This document shows, one piece after another, positions 43,778-53,800 of a stretch of 64,000 bases of DNA. The notes beneath the pieces are model-generated. The model worked only from the letters and a program-made list of their open reading frames with translations. It ran no database searches and had not been told where the DNA came from. The first letter of the stretch is position 1. Every line of letters starts with the position of its first letter. The stretch is from NCBI GenBank assembly GCA_963790525.1, contig CAWBOV010000006.1, forward strand, positions 620,001 to 684,000, given 5' to 3'. The translations under genes were made by a program, and so were the position numbers. The DNA comes from CAWBOV01 sp963790525 (lineage in GTDB: Bacteria > Actinomycetota > Actinomycetes > Mycobacteriales > Jatrophihabitantaceae).

Positions 43778-46700
43778 TCAGCCCCACTGCGGTTTCGGAT
43801 AGACGCTGTTGCTCGTGAGGCCGTGCATGGTCACGTGGACCTCGTAGGGGTTGCCGTTGTAGCAGACGAGCCGGGTGCCGTTGCCGTCGCTGAAGCTCCC
43901 GGTGCCGCTCGCGAACACGGTGCCGTCCTGGTAGCAGTTGTAGGCGAACGTGCCGCTGAACTGGTGCGGGGTGATGACCAGGTAGTGGCAGTAGACGGAG
44001 CTGCAGTTGTTCTGGCCGACCGCGCTGGCCCCCTTGCTGAGGGTGATCGTCTCGGGATCGGGCGGCACCGGCGCCGCGGTCTTCGCCGACGCCGAGGAGA
44101 CCGGGCTGGTCTGCCCGGCGGTGTTGACCACGCGGACGTCGATGGTGTGCGTCTGGCTGTTGCCGTAGGAGTTCGTCTCCGACCCTCCCGAGGCGCCCTT
44201 GTTCGTCCAGCCGCCGCCGTCGATACGGATCTGGTAGTCGGCGATCGGGCGGCCGTTGCCGCCGCCGCCGCTCCACGAGAACGTGATCGCCGGATTCGTC
44301 TGGCTGCCGTTGCTGCTCGCGGCCGCGGCCGGCGCGGCGGGCGGCGAGTAGGGGGTGGCGCTGTTCGACGATCCCGAAGGTGCACCGCAGCCGTTCTTGT
44401 TGCAGCCCCGGACCTGGAACGTGTACGCCGTGCCGTCCGAGAGCCCGCCGACGGTCTGGCTCGACGCGAAGGACGGCAACTGCTGCCAGCCACCGCCGTT
44501 GGCGCTGTACTGCAGCTGGGTGATGGGCGCGCCGTTCGCCTGCGGGGCGGCGATCCCGGACAGCGTCACGGCACCGGAGTTCCCGGTCGCCGCGGCCGAG
44601 GGCGTGCCCATCTGGCCCGGCGCGGTGGAGGCATCGATCGAGTTCGACCGGGGGCTCGGCGAGGAGGTGAGCGCGCCGGAGTTCGTCGCCGTGATCGAGT
44701 AGGTGTACGTCGAGCTCGAGGTCGGCACGGTGAACGTCGTCGAGGTCACCGAGCCGCCGAGGGTCACGGTCGTGGCCGCCGCGCCGTCGCGGTACTCGGT
44801 GAGCGCGTAGGAGGTGATGTCGCGGCCGTTGCCGTCGGCCGCGGTCCACGAGACGTTGATCGTGCGCTCCGACGCGGCGACGGACGGGTCGCCCGTCGCG
44901 GCGACCGGCGCCGCCATCGTCACCGGCGTGCCGAAGGGGATGAAGGGCACCGCGGTGCTCCAGGGGCTGAAACCCTGCCTGTTGTGGGCGCGGACCTGGG
45001 CGGTGTAGGAGGTGCCGTTGGTGAGCCCGCTGACCGTCGTCGACAGCGCCGCGACCTGCTTCACCCCGCCGGTGCCCGGGCTGGTCTTGACCTGGTAGTA
45101 GTCCACGCGGGAGCCGTTGACGGCGGCGGCGTTCCACGACAGGGCGGCCTTGCGATCACCCGGCTTGGCAGCGAGTCCCAGCGGAGCCTGCGGAACCTGG
45201 TCGGGGATCCGGGGAGCGGACGGGGGACTCGTGTCGCTCCACCCCACGATGTTCTGCGCCCGCACCGTGAACGTGTAGGACCTGCCGTTGTGCAGTCCGG
45301 TCACCGTGCACGGCGAGGCCTGGCAGGTGTACACCGAGCCGTAGTTGTCGCGCAGCTGGAACTGGGTGATGGGCGCGCCGTTCGGCGGCGGCGGGACGAA
45401 GGCCACCACCGCCGTCTCGCTGCGCACCGCGGTGATGCTCGGGCGGCTCGGCGTGGCGGGCCGGCCGAGCACCTGCAGCGTGACCGTCCCGATGATGTTG
45501 CGGGCCGGCAGGCTCGGGGCGTCGGTGACGACGTAGCTGAACGTCATGGGTCCGTGGGTGTCGGCGCCGGGAGTGATCGTCAGGGCCGAGCCGCCGGCGG
45601 TGGCGGTCGCAGGCATGCCGCTCGTCTGATGGATCGAGCGCACGAGCAGCGTCGCGTCGGCGAGCGGGCTGGAGACGTAGCCGCGCACGTCGATGGCGGC
45701 GGTCTGACCCGCCTTGACGCCCTCGACGGTGATCGGGCGGACGTTCGCGGGCGGGGCCCCGACGACGCGGATGTTCAGCGTCGATCTGGCCGAGGTCCCC
45801 TGCGCCGAGACGGTGAGCACACCGGTGCTGCCCGGACGCGCCGCGCCGTGGGCGACGAGCTGGACTATCCGGTCGCTCGCGCCGCTCGTGCTCACCGACA
45901 CCCCGGTCAGCTGCCGCGCCCACGATCCGGTGAAGGTGACCGCGTCGAGATCGGAGGAGCTGTCGGTCCAGACGTGGCAGAGCGTCACCACGTCCAGTGA
46001 CAGCGGGTCGCCGCCCTCGACCAGGTCGAGCGTCGTCGCGGGGCAGCGGATCACCGGCGTGACCGGTCCGATCTGCACCGGAACGGTGACGACGGCGGTC
46101 TGCGCACCGGCCGCCCCCGGCGTCGCGCCGTCGGTGACCTGGAAGGTCATCGCCGCGGGGCCGACGTAGTCACCCAGCGCGTGCAGGACGAGCGACTTCG
46201 TGCCCTGCGACGTCGTGCTGAGGCCGGTGCCCGGGCTGGCCCAGATGCGGTTGGACGTGGTCAGCCGCAGCGCCTTGCCGGCGGGGTCGGTGACGTAGTC
46301 GCCGATGTCGATCGTCCTGGTCTGCCCCTTGGCCAGCCGCACGGTGGTCACGCCGGGCTTCAGGTGCGGCGCGCCGTTGCCTGTGCCCGGGACGTGCACG
46401 ACACCGATGGCGATCGCCCCGCGGAGATCGCGCACCGTGTAGGGGACGGTGCGCGGGAACGCCGAGAGCGGGATGACGAGGTTCGCGCCGCTGATGCGGA
46501 CCGTCGGGTCACCGGTCGACACGACCGTCAGGCGGCTGTTCGGCCCGTCCGGATCGACGTCGTTGGCGAGCACGTCGACCGTCGTCGTGGCGCCGGACGC
46601 GGGGAGCTTGGCGTCGTCGTCCCGCGCGATCGGCGGGTTGTTGTAGCCGGCCTTCGTCCGCAGCACGATCTGCCCGATCGAGGGCTGGGCGGTCCCGTCG

Positions 46701-49700
46701 GTGAGGCCGTAGGAGACGATCAAGGGTTTGGCCGACAGCGGCGGCGCGGTGACGGTGACCTGGTCGTCGGCGAGGGTGGTGCCCGCCGGGACCGTGCCGT
46801 TGGTCCGGCTCAGCGCCTCGATGGAGACGACGTCCCCGGGAGACTGGAAGTCGTTGGCGAGGACGTCGACCTTCACCGTCGCCCCCGGCGCGGCGGTGAC
46901 CGGGTCGTCCACCGCCACCGGTGGCTGCGGGGCGCCGGGAGGGACCACGCCGATCCGCACGGTGGCGGTGTTGGTCAGCCCGTACCGGTCCTGGACGACG
47001 TAGGTGAGCGTGTCCGGCCCGGTCGACGAGGGGTATGCCTGGTAGCGGATCGAGTTCGCCCCGAACCCCAGGACGCGCCCGAGCGTCGGGGGAGAGGTGA
47101 TGCCGATGACGGTCACCGAGTCGCCGTCCGGGTCCACGCCGGTGGTCGGGATGCTGATGGTCTGGGTGTCGCCGGAGACGACGCCCGCCTGCACACTGAC
47201 CGGCTGGGGCGGCTGATCGTGCGCGGCGTCGGAGGCCGGGTTGACGGTGATGCGGATGTGGCCGGTGGTCTTGGCGCCGGACGGATCGCTGACGACGTAG
47301 TCCACGACCGCCTGCTGCGGTGTCGCGACGGACTCCGGCGCCGCGTAGCGCACACCGTTGACGAAGACATGCGCCGAACCGCCGCCGGTGGTGACCCGAG
47401 TGCCGTCCTGCACCAGCTGGAGCGGGTCACCGTCGGGATCGGAGTCGTTGTCCAGGACGGGCACCGTGACGGAGTCACCGGCTCGCACCACCGCCGTGTC
47501 GTCCTGCGTCACCGGGGCCGAGTCGGTCGGCGGCACCGGGAGCTGGGTCACCGACACCTCGCCCACCGCCTGCGCGCTCACACCGTCCTGGACGACGTAG
47601 CGGACGTTGTACGTCGACCCCACCGCCGCGCGGTTGGAACTGATGCGCAGCCAGCGTCCCTGGATGATCGCCACCTCGAGGCTCTGGTCCGGGTCTGAGG
47701 CCAGCTGACCGGCCTGCTGCACGACCATCACGGCGCCCGCGGGATCGAAGTCGTTGGCGAGGACGTCGACGATCGTGGCCTGCTGGCCGCGCAGGACCGC
47801 CACGTCGGGCATCGCCAGGATCGGGCTGGGCGTGGACCGAGGTGAGACGTCGACGCGGATCTGGCCCTTCGCCACCGTCGACGTGCCGAACGAGGCGCCG
47901 TAGGTGAGCAGGAAGGTCTTGCCCTGGCGCGGCACGACGGTGATGGTGCCGGCTGAGACGTCCTCGGTCAGGCTCATCCCGGCCGGAGCGGGTACCTGGC
48001 CCGACAGCTGGATCGTCGCGTCCGGGTCGGTCGGGTCCGAGCCGGGGATGTCGTTGGCGAGCGGATGGATCACCAGCGCCGTCCCGACACTGGCGCGCAC
48101 CACGTCGGGCTCGGCGACGGGCGCGATCGCGTCGGTGGCATCGGGATCGAGCACCTTGACGACGAAGCTGCCCTTGGACTCGCCGCCGAAGCCGTCGGCG
48201 ACCGTGTAACCGACGGTCAGCTTGGCGGCGGTGTCGGGCGCATCGACCAGTACCCGGCCGTCCGCGGTGGTACTCACCGTCGCATCCGGAGAGGTCGCAG
48301 CGGTCAGCACGAGCGGGTCGTTGTCGGCATCGCGCCAGTCGCTGAGCACGGGCGCGGCGTAGGTGGCGCCGGCCGCGACGGTGCCCGCCTTGGCCACGAA
48401 TCCCTTGCGCAGGGCCGGTGCGGTGTTCTGCCCGTCCGCGCGGATCTGGACGCTCACGCTCGCGGATGCGCTGCGCCCGCGGCCGTCGTCGATCGTGTAG
48501 CTGAACGAGAACGGAGCTGTGTCGCCGTCGGGAAGGGTCGCCACGATCGTCTGCCCGTCCGGGGCGATGGCCAGCGCGGCGCCGTTCACCGACGTCGCGG
48601 AGATGGACACGATCGACAGGATGTCGCCGTCGGGATCGGAGTCGTTGTCCATCACGTGCATGACGTTGGCTCGGCCGGGGCGGGCGCCCTCGATGTCGGA
48701 CACGGCCTGGGGTTTGCGGTCCTGTGAGCTGATCGCCTGCGTGTTCGGGTTCTTCCTGGGGTTCTTGTCCTGCTCCTTGGTCGGCGGCGGCTTGATGCTG
48801 AGCCAGTTGTCGACCTTCTGCGGGGTTCCGTCGACGAGCCAGATACCGCCGCTGTCGAGGTCGTTGAGAACGATCTGGTCGCGGTTCACCCGGAACACCG
48901 GACGGCTCGGGTGGCTGCCCTTGGGCAACGGGGTGACCTGCGCCGGCCCGTCGAGGCAGGAGCGGGCATAGACGCCCGGCGTGCCGCCCCATGCCGCGTG
49001 CACGCAGCTGCCGAGGACGGTGGGCTGCGCGGCGGTGCGGGACGTGGACGCGGTGTCGTCGCGGTAGACGTCGACGCTGGGACCGCCGGCGAGCCGGATG
49101 CGCTGCAGCCCCGCGGGGGTGGCGACGTAGACGGCGTCGGCGTCGGGCCCGGGTGCCTGCAGCACCGCGCCCGCACCCGGCCCGGTCAGCGTCACGGCCG
49201 GACCGGAGGGAACGAGCACCCGCGCGGTCGCGCTGTCGAGGACCACGGGATGCTCGCCGACCGCGGTCAGCTGTGGCGCCGTGACGGTCGAGGCCAGTGT
49301 CGTCGCCACGGGTTTGCCGAATCCGGTGGGCGTCGCGTCCATCCGCAGCAGGGTCGATCCCGCGACCGCGAAGACCGTTCCGTCGGCGCTCACCGCGAGT
49401 GCCGCCGTGGGTCCGACCGTGGCAAGCGGCTTGAGGGTCGGGTCCATCGTCGCGAGGCTGGGGCGGGTCCCGTCCGCGGGGACGCGGACCGCCCAGATCC
49501 GGCCCGTCTTCGGGTCCAGTGAGGCGATGGTCCCGCCGCCGGTCTGCAGCGCGAAGCCGGCCGGGATGTCGACGGCATCCCCCGAGACGAGGGTGCCGAG
49601 GGAGACGTCGACCGGGTAGACCCTGCCGGCGGCGTCGTCGCGGGCCAGGACCGTCGCGCCGTCCTGGACGATGTCGAGGGAGGCACTCACCTGCGCGCCA

Positions 49701-49963
49701 CCCGGCGGCCCGAATCCGGTGTCGAGCTGGGCGATGGGCTTGTCGAACCGGCCGAACAGGTCGAGGGAGTTGTCGGTGACCCAGATCCCGCCGTCGTTGA
49801 GGTCGACGTGCCTGGCGGGATAGCCGTTGCTGGACAGCGCGAAGGCGATCACGGCGCCCAGCGCCAGGCTGAGGACGACGGCAGCAGCGACTCCGGCCCG
49901 ATGGCGGGCCAGCCGGGTCAGAGCTGTCACATCACGTCCTGTCGGAATGATCGGTGTTGTCAC
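43778..49963 (-). CDS. Giant Ig-like/FN3 surface protein, membrane-anchored
   Basis: A 2061-residue protein with one signal-anchor helix (VAAAVVLSLALGAVIAFAL, about 26-44). Residues ~55-390 look like a propeller (ASLDPKTGRIWAVRVPADGT). After a cytoplasmic-like basic linker (KEQDKNPRKNPN) comes a series of about ten bacterial Ig/cadherin-like repeats (~425-1430), many with acidic sites: VMDNDSDPDGD, VLDNDSDPDGD, LANDVDPDG. From ~1480 to ~1960 about five FN3 repeats follow (WNAAAVNGSRVDYYQVKT, NGTSYTAQVRAHN, NGRSYTFTVRAQN), then a cysteine-containing tail ending KPQWG. Calcium binding and adhesion or surface function are expected. GTG start, 45 bases after the kinase stop. Confidence 0.85.
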   Translation of the reverse strand: MTTPIIPTGRDVTALTRLARHRAGVAAAVVLSLALGAVIAFALSSNGYPARHVDLNDGGIWVTDNSLDLFGRFDKPIAQLDTGFGPPGGAQVSASLDIVQDGATVLARDDAAGRVYPVDVSLGTLVSGDAVDIPAGFALQTGGGTIASLDPKTGRIWAVRVPADGTRPSLATMDPTLKPLATVGPTAALAVSADGTVFAVAGSTLLRMDATPTGFGKPVATTLASTVTAPQLTAVGEHPVVLDSATARVLVPSGPAVTLTGPGAGAVLQAPGPDADAVYVATPAGLQRIRLAGGPSVDVYRDDTASTSRTAAQPTVLGSCVHAAWGGTPGVYARSCLDGPAQVTPLPKGSHPSRPVFRVNRDQIVLNDLDSGGIWLVDGTPQKVDNWLSIKPPPTKEQDKNPRKNPNTQAISSQDRKPQAVSDIEGARPGRANVMHVMDNDSDPDGDILSIVSISATSVNGAALAIAPDGQTIVATLPDGDTAPFSFSYTIDDGRGRSASASVSVQIRADGQNTAPALRKGFVAKAGTVAAGATYAAPVLSDWRDADNDPLVLTAATSPDATVSTTADGRVLVDAPDTAAKLTVGYTVADGFGGESKGSFVVKVLDPDATDAIAPVAEPDVVRASVGTALVIHPLANDIPGSDPTDPDATIQLSGQVPAPAGMSLTEDVSAGTITVVPRQGKTFLLTYGASFGTSTVAKGQIRVDVSPRSTPSPILAMPDVAVLRGQQATIVDVLANDFDPAGAVMVVQQAGQLASDPDQSLEVAIIQGRWLRISSNRAAVGSTYNVRYVVQDGVSAQAVGEVSVTQLPVPPTDSAPVTQDDTAVVRAGDSVTVPVLDNDSDPDGDPLQLVQDGTRVTTGGGSAHVFVNGVRYAAPESVATPQQAVVDYVVSDPSGAKTTGHIRITVNPASDAAHDQPPQPVSVQAGVVSGDTQTISIPTTGVDPDGDSVTVIGITSPPTLGRVLGFGANSIRYQAYPSSTGPDTLTYVVQDRYGLTNTATVRIGVVPPGAPQPPVAVDDPVTAAPGATVKVDVLANDFQSPGDVVSIEALSRTNGTVPAGTTLADDQVTVTAPPLSAKPLIVSYGLTDGTAQPSIGQIVLRTKAGYNNPPIARDDDAKLPASGATTTVDVLANDVDPDGPNSRLTVVSTGDPTVRISGANLVIPLSAFPRTVPYTVRDLRGAIAIGVVHVPGTGNGAPHLKPGVTTVRLAKGQTRTIDIGDYVTDPAGKALRLTTSNRIWASPGTGLSTTSQGTKSLVLHALGDYVGPAAMTFQVTDGATPGAAGAQTAVVTVPVQIGPVTPVIRCPATTLDLVEGGDPLSLDVVTLCHVWTDSSSDLDAVTFTGSWARQLTGVSVSTSGASDRIVQLVAHGAARPGSTGVLTVSAQGTSARSTLNIRVVGAPPANVRPITVEGVKAGQTAAIDVRGYVSSPLADATLLVRSIHQTSGMPATATAGGSALTITPGADTHGPMTFSYVVTDAPSLPARNIIGTVTLQVLGRPATPSRPSITAVRSETAVVAFVPPPPNGAPITQFQLRDNYGSVYTCQASPCTVTGLHNGRSYTFTVRAQNIVGWSDTSPPSAPRIPDQVPQAPLGLAAKPGDRKAALSWNAAAVNGSRVDYYQVKTSPGTGGVKQVAALSTTVSGLTNGTSYTAQVRAHNRQGFSPWSTAVPFIPFGTPVTMAAPVAATGDPSVAASERTINVSWTAADGNGRDITSYALTEYRDGAAATTVTLGGSVTSTTFTVPTSSSTYTYSITATNSGALTSSPSPRSNSIDASTAPGQMGTPSAAATGNSGAVTLSGIAAPQANGAPITQLQYSANGGGWQQLPSFASSQTVGGLSDGTAYTFQVRGCNKNGCGAPSGSSNSATPYSPPAAPAAAASSNGSQTNPAITFSWSGGGGNGRPIADYQIRIDGGGWTNKGASGGSETNSYGNSQTHTIDVRVVNTAGQTSPVSSASAKTAAPVPPDPETITLSKGASAVGQNNCSSVYCHYLVITPHQFSGTFAYNCYQDGTVFASGTGSFSDGNGTRLVCYNGNPYEVHVTMHGLTSNSVYPKPQWG

Positions 49964-50008
49964 AGGAACAACGAGCCGGACCGCGGTTGGTAGCGACGGG
50001 CGTCAGGC

Positions 50009-51442
50009 TCACTTAGTGTCACATGTCGACTTTGACCATGCCGACTTACCCGTTCCGTCCTGCCGGAACACCTCGACCTGGATGCAGGTCGGCGCGGCCG
50101 ACCCGGCGACCGTGACCCGGGGCGTGTCCACCCGGTGGGTCGTGGCGGCACCGGTCACCCGCCAGAGGAACGAGTCCGAGGCCAGCGGGGAGTCGTAGGT
50201 CCAGCTGAAGGTGACCTTCGTGGCAGCGCGGGAGGCGCGCACCAGCGGGGTCCCCGGCGGCGTCAGTGGCACGACCAGCTGCCCGGTGTCGGTCGGGGTG
50301 GGCGCCGCTGCGGACGGGTCCCGGGACGAGCGACCCACCACGTGCATGCCGACGATCACCGCGACGACCACGAGCACGACCAGGCCGGCGATCGCGTACG
50401 GGACGGTCGAGCGCCGCCGGGACGGCGCTGCGACCGGCCGCGGTTCCTCACCCAGGTGCGCGAGGACCGGCCCCGTTCCCGCGGCCGCGTGACCCTGGGC
50501 CGAGATGCGGGTGGGGGTGCGGATGCGCGTCGCGTCGTCGTCGGCGTCGGGGGAGCGCACGGACGCACCGTGGCGGGCGTCGTCGGGCACCACGATCTGT
50601 GTCAACGGCAGGCGTTGCTCCTGCTCGATCCGCTGGAGCGCGCGAGCGAAGGCGAGCGCCGAGTGCGGGCGCGCCGCGGGTTGTTTGGCCAGCGCCTGCT
50701 GCAGGAGCCGGTCGAGTGAGTCGGGGACGTCCGCCCGGCCGGTGATCGGGGGCGGGGTGTCGCGGATCCGGCGCATGAGGGCCACGGACTTGTTGTCCCC
50801 GCCCGGGATCTCGAACGGTGACCGGCCCACGAGCAGGTTCCACACGGTCGCGGCGAGGGAGTACACGTCCGAACGCACGTCCGGCGGCCCCGAGCCGAAC
50901 AGGACCTCGGGCGGAGACCACGGCACCGACAGCCCGTCGGCACCCGCGGCCTCGGTGGTGGTCGCGGCGATGCCGAAGTCCGTCAGGCCCGGGATCCCGT
51001 ACTGCCCGGTGAGGATGTTGGCCGGCTTGATGTCGCGATGGAGCATGCCGGCGCGGTGGGCGGTCTCCACCGCGCCGCTGATCTGGATGCCCGTCCGCAG
51101 CGCCTCGGCCACCGACAATCGCTCGTGACGGGCCCGCTGCCCCAGATTGGGCTGCGGGTAGTACTTCATGACCAGGTAGGGGCGCCCGTCCGGGGCGATG
51201 TCGGCGCGGAACACCTGGACGATGAACGGATGGTCGGCCAGGGTGGCCATGGCGTCGCCCTCGGCGGTGAACTGCCGCCGCATCCGGTCGGTGATGTCCG
51301 GCGCCGTGAGCACCTTCACCGCGACCTTCATCCGCGGCCGCTGCTGCTCGTACAGGTACACCTCGGAGTAACCGCCGGAGCCCAGTGGACCGACGTAGTC
51401 CAGCCCGGGGAGCTGCGGGGGGTTGTCGGGGTCGCGCGCCAT
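50009..51442 (-). CDS. Membrane Ser/Thr protein kinase with external FN3 domain
   Basis: A 477-residue Hanks-type kinase: G-loop GPLGSGGYSEVY (18-29), Lys43 in VAVKVL, HRDIKPANIL (135-144), DFG at 155-157 and SDVYSLAATVWNLLVG. A disordered linker (~285-345) and one membrane helix (349-370) precede an external domain (~395-477). That domain resembles a single FN3 module (TKVTFSWTYDSPLASDSF), with two cysteines, and replaces the PASTA repeats of PknB. The FN3 module is the same fold as the C-terminal repeats of the giant protein encoded next, so it could sense or contact it; inference. The T-rich linker TRIRTPTRIS may be phosphorylated and read by the FHA protein. Confidence 0.88.
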   Translation of the reverse strand: MARDPDNPPQLPGLDYVGPLGSGGYSEVYLYEQQRPRMKVAVKVLTAPDITDRMRRQFTAEGDAMATLADHPFIVQVFRADIAPDGRPYLVMKYYPQPNLGQRARHERLSVAEALRTGIQISGAVETAHRAGMLHRDIKPANILTGQYGIPGLTDFGIAATTTEAAGADGLSVPWSPPEVLFGSGPPDVRSDVYSLAATVWNLLVGRSPFEIPGGDNKSVALMRRIRDTPPPITGRADVPDSLDRLLQQALAKQPAARPHSALAFARALQRIEQEQRLPLTQIVVPDDARHGASVRSPDADDDATRIRTPTRISAQGHAAAGTGPVLAHLGEEPRPVAAPSRRRSTVPYAIAGLVVLVVVAVIVGMHVVGRSSRDPSAAAPTPTDTGQLVVPLTPPGTPLVRASRAATKVTFSWTYDSPLASDSFLWRVTGAATTHRVDTPRVTVAGSAAPTCIQVEVFRQDGTGKSAWSKSTCDTK

Positions 51443-51449
51443 CAGCGCC

Positions 51450-52877
51450 TCACCCCGTGACCTCGAATCGGAACACGACCTCGTCGGCCAGGTTGACCTC
51501 GGTGTTGGGTTCGATCGGCATCGGCTCGTTGGCGCGCAGCCGGACCGGCGGCTGGCCCGGAATCGCCACCGTCGTGCCGTTGGTGGAGTTCAGATCGGTG
51601 ACCAGCACATGCCACTCGTCGATGCGGACCTCGACGTGGGAGCGGGAGATGTCGTTCGTCGGGCTGGCGAGCCGGACGATGTGCGGGCGGTCGGGGTCCG
51701 CCTCGTTCGCCACCCGGGGGCTGCGCCCGAGGATCACGCCGCGGTCCAGCGGGACGACGTCGCCGGTCGACAGCCGCAGCAGGCCGAGCACCGGGCGGGC
51801 CACCAGGATGGGCTCCTGCGGCACCACCGGAGTCCCGCAGACCCGGCAGTACGGCGCGTAGGGCGGCGACAGGTGGCCGTACGGGCAGACGGCCGCGTGG
51901 ACCGTCGGGCCGCTCACCCACTCACCACCCGCGTCGCCGGACAGCGCCTCCAGCGCGGCCCGGTCGATCGTCTGCTCCTCGGCGTCGGTGTCGTCGGGCG
52001 CGACCGGGCCGGGCTGGGCGGCATCGTCGCCGAGGGCGTCCTGGGCGCTGAGGTACTCCGTCGGCACGTCCGGCACCGTCCGGTCCTCGGGATGCACGGC
52101 GGCGTCGGGTTCCGGGCCGCCGGCTTCCTCGACTGCCGGCGCGTCCGGATCGGTGATCCACGGGATCGAGTCGATCAGGGCCTCGGAGCCCGGCGGGGAC
52201 TCAGGGACAGGCGCCGCCGCGACCGCCGCGGTTGCGGCATCGGGCGAGGCCTCGGGCGTGAGCCACGGGATGGCCGCGGCGCGGTCGGCGGCCGCGAACG
52301 CGGCGGCAGCAGCGTCCGGTTCGGGCTCGGGTTCGGGCTCCGGTTCGGGCTCGGGCTCGGGTTCGGCGTGCGGCACCGGTTCGGAGTCCGCCGGCTGCGC
52401 GGGCGCTGGAGTCACGACGGGCCCCGCGGCGGGCTCCGCGAGGCTGACGACGAGGCGCCCGACCAGCACCGCTCCGCTGGTGAACGGCAGGGCGGGGCTC
52501 ATGGCTGCGCCCGCATCGAGGCTCAGGCTCAGTTCCTCGGTTCCGGGGTCCAGCACCCGCTCGGTCCAGGTCGCTGACCCGCTCGGCGTCGACGGTGACG
52601 GCGCCGGACGGGCCTCCGCTCGCCCGGGCGACAGCCGTGCCGCGCATCACGACGGTGATGCGACCCGTCCGACCAGCGGGCGAGGGCGAAGCTTCCCGGC
52701 GGCGCGGACGCCGTCGCGCGCCAGCTCTTCGATGATCGCTCCGACGCTCGCCCCGTCCCGCACGAGCGGCCAGCAGCGGCCGACGGCGTCGGCCCCGGGC
52801 GCCGCGTCGAGCAGCAGCGCGCAGCCGGTGCCGACCAGTGCGACCGTGCTGCCGGGGACGTAGCTGAGCCCGGTCAC
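51450..52877 (-). CDS. FHA-domain protein with zinc ribbon, frame broken
   Basis: About 475 residues. N-terminal part MTGLSYVPGSTVALVGTG starts at GTG in a GTGA overlap with the PP2C stop. Three inserted bases (near 52694, 52662 and 52577) step the frame before ERVLDPGTEELSLSL; the parts together form one continuous protein. A central low-complexity Pro/Glu run (EPEPEPEP, 52317-52370) and acidic linker follow. Then come a zinc ribbon CPYGHLSPPYAPYCRVCG and a C-terminal FHA domain with GRSPRVANE, ISRSHVEVRI and DLNSTNGT. FHA binds phosphothreonine, so it likely reads the output of the neighbouring kinase. No membrane segment. Confidence 0.78.
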
Positions 52878-53662
52878 GACGGCGCCCCGATCCGAGGCGA
52901 GGTGTCCTCGTCCACGCCGTCGGCACCGTCCTGGGGAGCGAGGCTGACGACGACGGCGGTCACGTTGTCCCGTCCGCCCGCGGACACGGCGGCATCGACC
53001 AGGCGCCAGGCGGCGTCCCGGGCGGTCGCCGAACTCTGCAGGAGCTCGGCGATCTCGGCGTCGGTCAGCTCACCTGTCAGCCCGTCGGAGCACACCAGGA
53101 ACGTCTCCCCGGGTGTCGTGGGGAAGACCCACAGGTCGACCTGGGGCGGGAACTCGCTGCCGAGCGAACGCGTGATCACGTTGCGACGGAGGTCGCTGCG
53201 CGCCTGTTCCCGGTCGATGATGCCGCCGGCGACCAGTTCCTCGACCTCCGAGTGGTCCACCGTGACCTGGGTGAGCGATCCGCCGTAGAGCCGGTAGACG
53301 CGGGAGTCGCCGACGTTGAAGACCGCCCAGTGCTCGTGGCCACCGATCGTCACGACCGCCAGGCCCGTGACCGTCGTCCCCATCCCGGTCAGGTCGGGGT
53401 CACGCCCTGCCGCCGCCACGATCTCCTCGTGCGCTCGGGTCACCGCGGCCAGGATGTCCTCCGCGCGCGCGCCCGCCGCGCCAGGTCCGGACATGGCATC
53501 GGCCAGCGTGTCGATGGCGATCCGGCTCGCGACCTCACCGGCCCGGTGCCCGCCCATGCCGTCGGCGACCGCGAACAGGGACGGCTGCGCGACGTAGCTG
53601 TCCTCGTTGTGGGAGCGGCGCAGACCGGTATCGGTGGCCGCGCCCCAGTCCGCGTTCGGCAT
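52874..53662 (-). CDS. PP2C-family Ser/Thr phosphatase
   Basis: A 262-residue PPM/PP2C phosphatase. Metal-binding motifs are RRSHNEDSYV, VADGMGGHRAGEVAS, FLVCSDGLTGELTD and GGRDNVTAVVV; GDSRVYRLYGG and DHSEVEELVAGGII are also typical. It would reverse the kinase encoded two genes downstream, as in PknB/PstP pairs. The start ATG 53662 is chosen because the fold begins at once (MPNADWGAATDTGLRR). First gene of the operon; its stop overlaps the FHA start. Confidence 0.93.
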   Translation of the reverse strand: MPNADWGAATDTGLRRSHNEDSYVAQPSLFAVADGMGGHRAGEVASRIAIDTLADAMSGPGAAGARAEDILAAVTRAHEEIVAAAGRDPDLTGMGTTVTGLAVVTIGGHEHWAVFNVGDSRVYRLYGGSLTQVTVDHSEVEELVAGGIIDREQARSDLRRNVITRSLGSEFPPQVDLWVFPTTPGETFLVCSDGLTGELTDAEIAELLQSSATARDAAWRLVDAAVSAGGRDNVTAVVVSLAPQDGADGVDEDTSPRIGAPS

Positions 53663-53688
53663 CGCTTCTCGCTTTCGCCTCAATGATC

Positions 53689-53704
53689 GATTGCGTGCGC
53701 AATC
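53689..53704. promoter_or_regulatory. Palindrome GATTGCG-TG-CGCAATC upstream of PP2C
   Basis: A perfect 7-bp inverted repeat 26 bases before the PP2C start, in the only gap wide enough (138 bases) to hold the operon promoter. It may be an operator; no adjacent regulator gene. Confidence 0.45.
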
Positions 53705-53800
53705 CTCTCTCACCCGGTCAAGTCGGCCCACTCGGGCGACTCCGCACGCGGGGCGGCAGCGCGGGTCCGGCTGCGACCGGGCCGCGGCTGCAGACAGCGA

